The notes under the pieces: generated by a model
Seen by the model: the letters and a program-made list of their open reading frames with translations, nothing else
What the model was told of the DNA's origin: nothing
Databases searched by the model: none
In this document: in pieces, positions 36,134 through 44,782 of the stretch
Position numbering within the stretch: position 1 is the first letter of the stretch
Layout: every line of letters begins with the position of its first letter
Assembly: GCA_963710735.1 (NCBI GenBank)
Contig: CAVQBN010000024.1
Span: 372,001-436,000 of the forward strand
DNA: 64,000 bases
Reading direction: 5' to 3'
Origin: FEN-1297 sp963710735
Lineage (GTDB): Bacteria > Bacteroidota > Ignavibacteria > Ignavibacteriales > Ignavibacteriaceae
Translations under genes and position numbers: made by a program

Positions 36134-36895
36134 ATGCCTGATCCGCTTGCAGTTGCAAAAGCAAATAAGATAATAGAAGAATATAACATCAAGTACCCGG
36201 GACAGTATACTATACAGCAGATAATTAATGCGAGGGGATTAGTTTTAAGGGAAGCTCCGCTGGAAAGCTGCGAGGGGAATATAGTTTTCAGCGACAATAC
36301 CGGAGTAATTACAATTAATAGAGATACCGAAGAAGAAACCAGGAAATGCTTTACTGCCGCACATGAATTGGGCCACTTTGAAAATGAGAAAATTAAATTT
36401 AAAGCATGTACCTTCGAGGAAATAGCAGGAATAAAAAGAAATTCTCCCAACGAGCTAAAAGCAAACGACTTTGCCGCAGAATTGCTTATGCATGATGAAT
36501 GGTTTACCGGCTATGTTAAGGGTAAAAAGCTTAATGCAAATTTATTAAAAGAGACCGCAAAACATTTTAATGTTTCATTAAGCGCTGCAGCGGTTAGATA
36601 CGCAGAGATTGGAACTTATCCTTCTGCCATTGTAATGAGTACAGGAGGCATAGTTAAATGGAGCAGCATAAACAAAAGCTTCCCAATACAATTTATAAGA
36701 TGGGGAAACCAGGTGAGCGACCTTTCTTACACATCCGATTTTTTCAAAGGGGATACGATCCCGGACGAAGCTGAAGATGTCCCCGCGCGGGCATGGTTCC
36801 GCGAATCATTTTATATTAAAGACAGCGACAGGGTTTTTGAATTTAACATTCCGATGAGGAGATATAACAGTATATTAAGTGTGCTTTATTTTTAA
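36134..36895 (+). CDS. ImmA/IrrE-family metallo-endopeptidase
   Basis: The start is placed at the ATG at 36134, since AAAGGAG (36121-36127) would touch the ATG at 36128; spacing is then 6. 253 residues. The zinc motif HELGH is in TAAHELGHFENEK (~80), preceded by the ITINRDTEEETRKCF strand and followed by ANDFAAELLMHDEWF, which supplies the third ligand region. The C-terminal third is a separate beta-rich domain. Family members cut repressors or regulators after stress, as in ImmA of ICEBs1 and IrrE/DdrO of Deinococcus. No linked Xre repressor is visible; the nearest candidates are the sigma-like and small charged proteins upstream. Confidence 0.87.
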   Translation: MPDPLAVAKANKIIEEYNIKYPGQYTIQQIINARGLVLREAPLESCEGNIVFSDNTGVITINRDTEEETRKCFTAAHELGHFENEKIKFKACTFEEIAGIKRNSPNELKANDFAAELLMHDEWFTGYVKGKKLNANLLKETAKHFNVSLSAAAVRYAEIGTYPSAIVMSTGGIVKWSSINKSFPIQFIRWGNQVSDLSYTSDFFKGDTIPDEAEDVPARAWFRESFYIKDSDRVFEFNIPMRRYNSILSVLYF

Positions 36896-37628
36896 TAAAT
36901 TATCTAAAGTCCCTTGATGGGAAGAAAAATATGGATATTGTTTTAGAATAAATTGATTTATACAATTACACATTTTAAGAAAATATGCAGATTATAAACA
37001 TTTTCTTAATGTTCTTTTCTCTTAAAAGAAAAGAACCAAAAGTTCAAGACTTTAAATAAATTCCTTAAATTATGCTTCATTTCACTACAGAAAAATAACT
37101 CGCCCGATAGAAATCGTGCTCAAACAAATTTTTCTGTTTAACGATTCATTACACATAATTTTTTAACGGAATTTATTTAAGGTCGTTTTACAAGTAGAAA
37201 TGTTCTTAATGTAAAATATCAAAGGTTTTTACTCTTTGTTTAAAAAGCTGAAGGAAGGAGATATAAATAAAAATACGAAAACCTATTTCTATTGCATTTC
37301 ACATGATAAATCATGCGCCTACAAAATTTCTTTCTATGCTGCATCAGATTTCAGATAATAATTCACTACTTGTTTTATTGAACACACAAAGCACAGGGTC
37401 ATAGTAAATTGGTTTTTTATTTTAACCTAGATATAACAGCATATTAACTGTGCTTTATTTCGGCTAAGTAGGGTTATTAAAACGAATTTTTATACCTAGA
37501 GAATTTATAATTGATAAAAAAAGAACAAAATGATATATATAAGCACCTAAAAATTCTTCCCGTTTTAACACTATAAATCAGTAAAATGTACTTTAACGCA
37601 TCCAAATAGAAATAAATTTATCCAAAGA
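36896..37628. repeat. Intergenic region with palindromes and an echo of the peptidase 3' end
   Basis: 730 bases, no gene. A long palindrome ttcttttctcttaaaagaaaagaa is at 37013-37036. At 37430-37460, 31 bases repeat the 3' end of the peptidase gene (36861-36891: gatataacag...tgtgctttattt) with two mismatches. This indicates a small duplication or a remnant of a second copy. Confidence 0.65.
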
Positions 37629-38786
37629 TTAAACCGTTATCTCCCTGACAATATTTGAATATATTTCTTTGATATAACCTGAGCTAAATATATTTAATGC
37701 ATTACTTTCACGAAGATTTGAAATGGTTGATCTAAAGAATAAATTATTTTTTTGAAGAGTTTTAATTCCCTCGGTTATTGATTCAATAGAATTTGGGTAA
37801 ACCCCTACGCCCACATTCTCAAAAACTCCGTCAAAACCCAGAACATTTTTAGAGTACATGATAGGGGTGCCATTTAATAAACTTTCCGCATATACCATCC
37901 CAAACGATTCACTTTTACTGGGAAGTAAAAAAGCTTCAGCTTCAGCATAGTATTTATCTATTTCTTCATTTAAAATATTACCGATAAATTCCACATTATT
38001 TTTTAGTCCGAATTCTTCCACCCATTTTTTTACTTTCCATAAATATTCACCTTCGCCTATTATTTTTAATTTAATATAGCTTTGTTTTAAAGGGATTAAA
38101 GCTTTTAAAAGATTTTTAATGTTTTTTCTTAAAACTGATTCTTTTGTCATCCGTAATATTGTTAAAAAAGTATCCGGTGTATATGTTACTCCCTCTTTAC
38201 TTATTTTTCTTTCAACCATATTAGGTAAAAACTGTAATTTGGGCTCGATGTGCATATTAAAAAAATTGTCATCAATTATTTTACGTAACTCTTTAATCAT
38301 GTTAGGAATTAGATAAATTATTTTGCTGCTGTATTCCAATACATTTTTAAATTTGCTAACCAGGTCTTTCCTTTTAGATAATACTATCGTATCAGTTTGT
38401 CTAAGAGTTATTATTAAAGGTTTACACAATTCTTTTGAAATTAAATACCCAATATATCCTTCAAATGTCAGCTTGTGCGAGTGAACTAATGAAATTGAAT
38501 TTAGATCGATTAATCCATTTCCGGAAGCATTCATTATTTTATTAAAAGCTCTTTTCTGACTTTGTAGATGGAAGATGCCATAAGGCAGCCCATAGCAATT
38601 TACTTTTAAATGATTAGGAGAATCCGCATGAATAAATTCATTTTTTATTTTACTGACACGAACCAGGTCGATCACTTCAATTTCATTAATTTCTGAAGTA
38701 ATTTTGATTAAGTTTTTAACTGCTGTAGTAATATCGCGGTTAAACCGATCTCTTAAATCATATGATAAATGTAATATTTTTGACAA
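37629..38786 (-). CDS. Family 4-type (GT-B) glycosyltransferase
   Basis: 385 residues. GT-B fold: N-terminal acceptor domain with ISLVHSHKLTFEGYIGYLIS, C-terminal donor domain with KIIGEGEYLWKVKKWVEEFG, NVEFIGNI, and the EX7E-type segment FLLPSKSESFGMVYAESLLNGTPIM. No membrane helices. It adds one sugar to the lipid-linked repeat unit at the cytoplasmic side. It is the last gene of a leftward operon with the polymerase gene 42 bases upstream and the flippase further up. Confidence 0.87.
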   Translation of the reverse strand: MSKILHLSYDLRDRFNRDITTAVKNLIKITSEINEIEVIDLVRVSKIKNEFIHADSPNHLKVNCYGLPYGIFHLQSQKRAFNKIMNASGNGLIDLNSISLVHSHKLTFEGYIGYLISKELCKPLIITLRQTDTIVLSKRKDLVSKFKNVLEYSSKIIYLIPNMIKELRKIIDDNFFNMHIEPKLQFLPNMVERKISKEGVTYTPDTFLTILRMTKESVLRKNIKNLLKALIPLKQSYIKLKIIGEGEYLWKVKKWVEEFGLKNNVEFIGNILNEEIDKYYAEAEAFLLPSKSESFGMVYAESLLNGTPIMYSKNVLGFDGVFENVGVGVYPNSIESITEGIKTLQKNNLFFRSTISNLRESNALNIFSSGYIKEIYSNIVREITV

Positions 38787-38828
38787 AACTTAAGTTAAGA
38801 TATTTTTAAATAAATCTTTGGAGTTTAA

Positions 38829-40157
38829 CTAAGTACTTTTAAAACGATCTGGAAAATATTTTACAGAATTGGTCAATTCATCTTTATAGGTGTCGGACAT
38901 TAAGGCTAAATAACCAAAAATATACATTACACCGGGGACTAATTGGGGCCTAATAAAAGTTGATTCGGTTATATTTATAATAATAGTTGCTATCACAATC
39001 CATTTCCAAAAATGAGGTTTATTATACCTTGCAAGGCTCGTAAAATATTTAATGAATGTTAAAATAAATAAAAATAAACCGATTATCCCGGTTTCGTTTA
39101 ATATGTCTACATAACCATTATGTGCTTGAAGTGGTATCCAAATATATTTCTGATATAATTGATTTGTTATTGGGCTGTTGATAACCCAAAACCCCTGGAA
39201 TCCGCATCCATAAAGAAGATGTTTGTCAGCAATTTTTAATATATCACTCCATAACTCTGTTCTACCGGTCAGCGTAAGATTTTTACCGCCGACATTAAAA
39301 AGATCTCCAATCCATTTTGGATCAACATAAAAAATTGTAACTATAAAGCTTACAGCCCATATAAGTGATAAAAAGAATAATACTCTTTTGGAAGTTATCA
39401 CATTGAAATATCTATCCAGCAAGAGTCCTAGCCATATAAAAAACAAGATAAAAAGTGTAAGTTCATCCGTAAAGCTCTTAGATCCGATAAGCAGTACCAA
39501 TGAAATTAATAGCATAAAGAAATTAAATGCTTTTCTAAAGAGGGTCCCGTTTTTAATCGAAGCAAACCATATAAGCAGGCTGAATAACGCAATTGGGCCT
39601 AAAAGATTTTTAGATTTTGCCAATCCTCTCCAAGGTCCATAACTTTCCTTTGCGCCAGGAATTGTAAATACAGAAATAAGTGAAAGTATTACATAAATAC
39701 CTAAGAGATATTTAAAATATTTTATAAACTCTTCTGATGATTTAACATGAAGCAACGCCGAGACACATACAATAACGGTAGTTAAAACTTGAAAATACCT
39801 TTTAAAAGAGACAAAGCTATAATTAGACCAAATAATTGTTATTAGGCCCCAAGCAAAAAAAATCGTGAGAAATTTTTCACTTTTAATTAGTTTTATAAAA
39901 TCATTCCATTTGGGTATTAAAGAAATTAAGGCTGTTATAAAAAGGGTACTAAAAATTAATTGATTAAAAATATTAGATGTTGATATTTCCTCTATATCTC
40001 TTGTTGAAGTTTGAAAAGGTAATCCAGTTCCATAATAGGCGAAAAACATATATAGTACAAATGTGATTTTCGCGGTTAATGCATAAAAATCAGTTTTTGA
40101 TCTAATATTATTTAGATCGGGATTCAATAAACTTTTATTAAAATTATTTTTCAACAT
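38829..40157 (-). CDS. Wzy-type O-antigen polymerase/ligase
   Basis: 442 residues, mostly hydrophobic with about ten to twelve membrane segments. A large periplasmic loop (~270-330) contains LTLTGRTELWSDIL, the TGR...W pattern of the O-antigen polymerase/ligase family, followed by GCGFQGFW and QAHNGYVDILNETGIIGLFLF. The NGYVDILNETG stretch is the most typical. It acts in the inner membrane, joining repeat units on undecaprenyl carrier, or ligating the glycan; sequence does not separate the two. It lies in the operon with Wzx, which favours polymerase. Confidence 0.85.
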   Translation of the reverse strand: MLKNNFNKSLLNPDLNNIRSKTDFYALTAKITFVLYMFFAYYGTGLPFQTSTRDIEEISTSNIFNQLIFSTLFITALISLIPKWNDFIKLIKSEKFLTIFFAWGLITIIWSNYSFVSFKRYFQVLTTVIVCVSALLHVKSSEEFIKYFKYLLGIYVILSLISVFTIPGAKESYGPWRGLAKSKNLLGPIALFSLLIWFASIKNGTLFRKAFNFFMLLISLVLLIGSKSFTDELTLFILFFIWLGLLLDRYFNVITSKRVLFFLSLIWAVSFIVTIFYVDPKWIGDLFNVGGKNLTLTGRTELWSDILKIADKHLLYGCGFQGFWVINSPITNQLYQKYIWIPLQAHNGYVDILNETGIIGLFLFILTFIKYFTSLARYNKPHFWKWIVIATIIINITESTFIRPQLVPGVMYIFGYLALMSDTYKDELTNSVKYFPDRFKST

Positions 40158-40218
40158 CCGGTCTTTTCCTAAAACTATTGAAAATAGTAGAGTATAAAAT
40201 ATAAATTATAATTAAATT

Positions 40219-41342
40219 TTACTTTTTATATAAAGCGATAGTCTTTTTTGCAATGTCTTTCCATGAATATTTTGTAACACTTAATTCATTAGCAAATTTA
40301 CCCATCTCCATAATTTTATTTCTATTATTAAATGCATTTAAAATACATTTTGCCAGGGCTCCGGGATTGTTTTTTTCAACTAGATAACCACTTTTCCCTC
40401 TTCAATAGTTTCCGGGAAATCTCCTACTTTTGTAGCTATTACTGGTTTTGCAAAAGAATATGCTAAGTGTATTATTCCTGAATGGTCAATATTTTTATAT
40501 GGAAGTACAACAAAATCAGCTGCTCTGAAGTATACTTGGATTTGATCTATCGGGATATAGGAAAAGTTATAAGTAATTTTTTCTTTTGCCCCGGAGTTAT
40601 TAATTAGATTTTCATATTTTTCATACAATGTTTTAGCTCCAGGCTCACCGGCAATTATCAGGCGTAAGGACTTATTAGATAATGACGCTTTAGAAAATGA
40701 ATCAATCAATAAGTCTAATCCTTTATATTCTCTAATAAAACCAAAAAAGAGTAGGACATCCTCGCTTGATGAGATGTTTAAATGAGATCTAGCTTCATCG
40801 CTTGTAATAAGATTTTGGGGAATATAGAAGTCAAAGTTGCCATGCGGGATTATACAAATTTTTTCCTCCGGGACATTAAACTCCTTTTGAAGTTTTTGTT
40901 GTATATATGCTGAATGGACAATAATTTTATCCACTATCTTATACACGAATTTATAAATATAATTATCTATTCTATTTCGTTCATGAGGTAAAACATTATG
41001 AGCTGTATAAACTAACTTAGAATTAAAAAGCTTAAGCAGCGCAATAAAAAACACATCCTCTTTTCTTCGAAAAAATTGATAATGGATAACACAATTTTTA
41101 TTTCTTATAACATAATTAATTATTCGGAATTGAGAAATTAAATAGGTAAGTGATTTTTTTATTATGTTTCCGTTAGGGCCTTTGCTAGAGAGCCAATATT
41201 TTACTTCACAATTTACGGGGACACTAATTATCCTATTTTCAGGAACAATCATCGTGACATCAGCACCAATTGATGTCAGCCCCTCAGCTAGGCATGACGC
41301 ATATTCATTTCCCACCAATCCATCAACTAAAATTATTTTCAT
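40219..41342 (-). pseudogene. Glycosyltransferase (GT-B), frameshifted near the 3' end
   Basis: I start at the ATG at 41342 (MKIILVDGLVGNEYASCLAE); an upstream TTG at 41375 is less likely. The donor domain has LLFFGFIREYKGLDLLIDSF, RLIIAGEPG and FVVLPYKNIDHSGIIHLAYSFAKPVIATKVG. The frame stops at 40380 within EEGKVVI, but one added A in the A-run at 40392-40395 gives EEGKSGYLVEKNNPGALAK and continues to a stop at 40219, the normal C-terminal helix for this family. So either a one-base deletion or a sequence error. Full product ~375 residues. Part of the Wzx/Wzy operon. Confidence 0.8.
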
Positions 41343-41501
41343 TAGACTTAATAAGTATAAATGTTCTTCTATCAAATATTTATTTAAATAAAATTACTTA
41401 ATCATAATATTCATTTATTAAAACTAAATTATATCAACCTTATTATCTAAAGTATGATAAATACATTCAATTTCAGAAACCTAGTTTTCGTTTATTTATA
41501 A

Positions 41502-43031
41502 CTATAAGAATTTTGTTTCTTTAAAAAAATATTGTATTGCCAAAATTTTATGGAGGAGTGTATCGTTCTTACCACTTTTTTTATAGCTTTCAATAAGTGA
41601 AAAAAGTTTTTTCTCATTAATTACCTGACTAAAAAAATCATAATTAAATTTTGTCTGAAATTCTTCTGGTCTAAGCATATAATTATAATCCACCGATTTA
41701 TGAATTAACCTGTTTTTTAATTTATGGATTATACTTAAAAAGTAATTATAATTAATCGGGATATTTTTTACATTATCGGGTAAAGTAGCTATCATTTCTC
41801 GTTGCAAATTTGTAGCTCTGATCCCCCCTTTAAACCTATAACCCAATCTCACTAACGTAGGATCTTTTAATGGTTGATATATTTTCATATAAGGTAACAT
41901 AGCTCGCACATTACCACCAACCCAAAAATTATCTCTCTCCCTTTGGTAAAATAAGTCAGCACCGTTACGTTCTGATATCATATTAAATTCACCCAGTTTT
42001 TTATTTGCTCGTTCTATTACTTTAAAAAAATATTCAGTTTCGAGTGGATTTAATTTCCTTTTAATATTAGTAATAACATTATCATAAAAACCGCTATAAA
42101 ATTCGCCTCCATACCCCATCAATCTAGTTGTATTTGACGGACCTAATACAAACTCTTTATAAAAAAGTATCCAATTTCTCGGTATAGACATCGAATTCAA
42201 TTCAATTACAAACCTTTGAAAAATCTCTTCAGAAGGTGGGCTAGATTTTTTACTAGCGTTAATTGATAAATGTTCTATACCCAATTTATCTGAAATTAGT
42301 TTTGATAATCTTACATCTCTTCTATCCACGGTAGCTGCAGTTCCAGTGATAGTTTTGAAAGGTATTTTGGTTTTTAAAGCTGCAGCTAATAGTGACCTAC
42401 TGTCTTTCCCCGCTGTGAGTGCAATTTGGACATTTTCATTTTCCAAAGAATATTTACATAATTCTACTAGTCTGTCTACCAAAAGACCCCTATCTTCGAT
42501 GGAATTATCAAACACTAACCAATTTTTCAGATCTACTGAATACTCAACTATGGATTTATTCGAAATATATAATATACTACCACCATAATTGCTATGAACA
42601 TCATCTATGATAGTATAACCACCTAATGACCAATCTAAACATAAGTAAGATGCAATACTTGTATAATCTGGTCTATTCATTCCCGTTAAATCAGCAAAAT
42701 GAACTAGTACATTTGAAATTACATTTGGATTATCTGGATGAAAGTACCAATGAAATTCATTATTTATAGATGATATTGCTCTATAACTTGAAGTCACTTT
42801 ATCTCGTATCAATACTGCCCAAATACCCGGTATTTCCCATGCATGGAAAGATTTATTATCAATTTTTTCCAATTCGTATGGTGAAATTTTTTCAACGTTT
42901 GGGTTTATTAACCACAATTCTGATAAATCTGTTTCAATCTTATCAACACCAGCACCATAAATAACATTTTCCATTTCTTTCTTATTTAAACTAACTAAAA
43001 ATTTATAGTCATTTACCAAATACTTATTCAT
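41502..43031 (-). CDS. Asparagine-synthase-like ATP-dependent amide ligase without glutaminase nucleophile
   Basis: 509 residues. The C-terminal synthase-type domain has a PP-loop variant ALTAGKDSRSLLAAAL (~205) in place of SGGxDS, followed by RRDVRLSKLISDKLG and GYGGEFYSGFY. The N-terminal half is shaped like the class II glutaminase domain but begins MNKYLV, so Cys2 is absent and glutamine hydrolysis is not expected. It sits 26 bases after the flippase gene in the polysaccharide operon. It probably uses ATP to form an amide, or another acyl-adenylate product, on a glycan component with ammonia or an amine. The substrate is unknown. Confidence 0.78.
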   Translation of the reverse strand: MNKYLVNDYKFLVSLNKKEMENVIYGAGVDKIETDLSELWLINPNVEKISPYELEKIDNKSFHAWEIPGIWAVLIRDKVTSSYRAISSINNEFHWYFHPDNPNVISNVLVHFADLTGMNRPDYTSIASYLCLDWSLGGYTIIDDVHSNYGGSILYISNKSIVEYSVDLKNWLVFDNSIEDRGLLVDRLVELCKYSLENENVQIALTAGKDSRSLLAAALKTKIPFKTITGTAATVDRRDVRLSKLISDKLGIEHLSINASKKSSPPSEEIFQRFVIELNSMSIPRNWILFYKEFVLGPSNTTRLMGYGGEFYSGFYDNVITNIKRKLNPLETEYFFKVIERANKKLGEFNMISERNGADLFYQRERDNFWVGGNVRAMLPYMKIYQPLKDPTLVRLGYRFKGGIRATNLQREMIATLPDNVKNIPINYNYFLSIIHKLKNRLIHKSVDYNYMLRPEEFQTKFNYDFFSQVINEKKLFSLIESYKKSGKNDTLLHKILAIQYFFKETKFL

Positions 43032-43057
43032 AACTTCTCTTAAAATGATTTAAAAAA

Positions 43058-44500
43058 TTATTTTTTTAATTTTATTAATTTTGCAAACTGGGATATGGCA
43101 ATTATAAAATTCTTAAAGAATAAATAATTGAATAAAAGATAAATTAAAATATAAAATATTTTCAAATAGATATTATTTATATCCATTAGGAAGAAAACAC
43201 TGCAAGTAATTAGGCTAAATAATAAGGGCATTAAAATTATTTTATATTTCAGTTGAATACTAATCTTTTTTAAATAATAATGTGCTAATATTAAAGCTAA
43301 AATGTTATTTGCTAACGCCCCTAAAACTGCACCCATAAAACCTATTTGTGGGATTAATAAGATACTGGTTAAAATCCCTAAGCCTATTGATGGGACATTT
43401 GTTTTTACTGATAAAGATGGAAAACCACTAGCTACTAAGGAATAGCCAATAATTCCCGTTTGTGTTCCTATTAAAAAACTTAATGTTAATATTGAGAGTG
43501 CGAATGCTGAATCAATGTATTTTGAAGAAAATAGGACAATTATTATATCATTTCTAAAGACGAAAACAGTAGTAACAATTATAGAAAGAAATATAGTAAA
43601 GGCATAAGAAGCCTTAAATATCAATTCTGTTGCTTCTGATTTCTTATTAGTTGAAAATAACTCTGAAACGTGAGGGAAAAATACTTGGATAAACGCCTGA
43701 TACATTTTGGACATTGCTTGTGGAATTCTGCCGGCTATATCAAATAAAGCAATACTAACCGGGCTTAAATATGCAGCTATAATAAAAGTGTTAGCTCTAT
43801 TATTAATAACTGCGATTATATTATTTACATAAATTGTAATTCCAAATTTTACTAATTCCTTTATTTTAACAAAACTAATTTTTTTGTGATTTTTTAATAA
43901 GCCAGGGACAGAAAAATTCTGAATAATAATTGAAAATAGCGCATAAAAAATTTCTATATATAATAAATGATTTAAACTTAAATCCTTAAAGAAATAAATT
44001 GTTCCTAAGTATAAACAAAGTTTGAAAGTTGAAGAAATTACTTGTGTAGTAGCTAATAATTTAAAAGCTTTCCTGCCCTGCAAATAGCTTAATGATAGAT
44101 CCCTGTAGCTGCCTAATGAAAAAATAATTATTAAAATATATTTTACACTTATAAGATCTTGGTTTAAGAGTGGTAATATTATATTTGCAAGAATAATATA
44201 CAGTAAACTAACTATTCCCAAGGCTAATGTCCTTAACAATATAATAGGAAGTGCTTGAGGCATATCAGAACTACTGACGCGAGAAATTTCTCTTATAAGG
44301 GTAATGTCCAGACCCAGGCCAGCTAATAATTGCATAGTTGCACAGATGGCTAAAATTAACACAAATAATCCAAAAGTCTCTTTTGTTGTATATCTTGCAA
44401 TAAACATAAGACTTACGAATTGCAAACCAATCGTTGAAACTTGTCCAATTGATGTAGCAACCGAACCCTTTATGAAGCTCTTCTTGAAATTTTTATCCAT
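43058..44500 (-). CDS. Wzx-type polysaccharide flippase
   Basis: 480 residues, about twelve to fourteen membrane segments, of the polysaccharide transport (PST/MATE-like) family. N-terminal KGSVATSIGQVSTIGLQFVSLMFIARYTTKETFGLFVL is typical; later LVKFGITIYVNNIIAVINNRANTFIIAAYLSPVSIALFDIA. It flips undecaprenyl-linked repeat units across the inner membrane. First gene of a leftward operon (flippase, amide ligase, glycosyltransferase, polymerase, glycosyltransferase). The start has an AT-rich 280-base divergent upstream region. Confidence 0.88.
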   Translation of the reverse strand: MDKNFKKSFIKGSVATSIGQVSTIGLQFVSLMFIARYTTKETFGLFVLILAICATMQLLAGLGLDITLIREISRVSSSDMPQALPIILLRTLALGIVSLLYIILANIILPLLNQDLISVKYILIIIFSLGSYRDLSLSYLQGRKAFKLLATTQVISSTFKLCLYLGTIYFFKDLSLNHLLYIEIFYALFSIIIQNFSVPGLLKNHKKISFVKIKELVKFGITIYVNNIIAVINNRANTFIIAAYLSPVSIALFDIAGRIPQAMSKMYQAFIQVFFPHVSELFSTNKKSEATELIFKASYAFTIFLSIIVTTVFVFRNDIIIVLFSSKYIDSAFALSILTLSFLIGTQTGIIGYSLVASGFPSLSVKTNVPSIGLGILTSILLIPQIGFMGAVLGALANNILALILAHYYLKKISIQLKYKIILMPLLFSLITCSVFFLMDINNIYLKIFYILIYLLFNYLFFKNFIIAISQFAKLIKLKK

Positions 44501-44782
44501 GTATTTATATTTTTTATTATTCGATATAAGAAAATTAGAATAAAAATAATAACAATTTCTTTTGAATTAATAATTTTTTAAAGATTAAATTAAATTAATG
44601 ATAGACTGAAAAATAATGGTGTTAAAAATAATACCCTATTTTTACCTATTTAATATTGTAAAAATTACCTAATTATAGGGATAAATTTTACAAGCATTTG
44701 CAAAATCAAATATAAAAATACTAATTTTCATTGGTATAAAAGTTGCGTCTATTAAATAAATTAAATATCATTTAAATACATC
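44501..44782. other. Divergent intergenic promoter region
   Basis: 282 very AT-rich bases between the flippase operon (leftward) and the secreted beta-helix gene (rightward); no gene seen. Opposed promoters are expected here. Confidence 0.4.
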
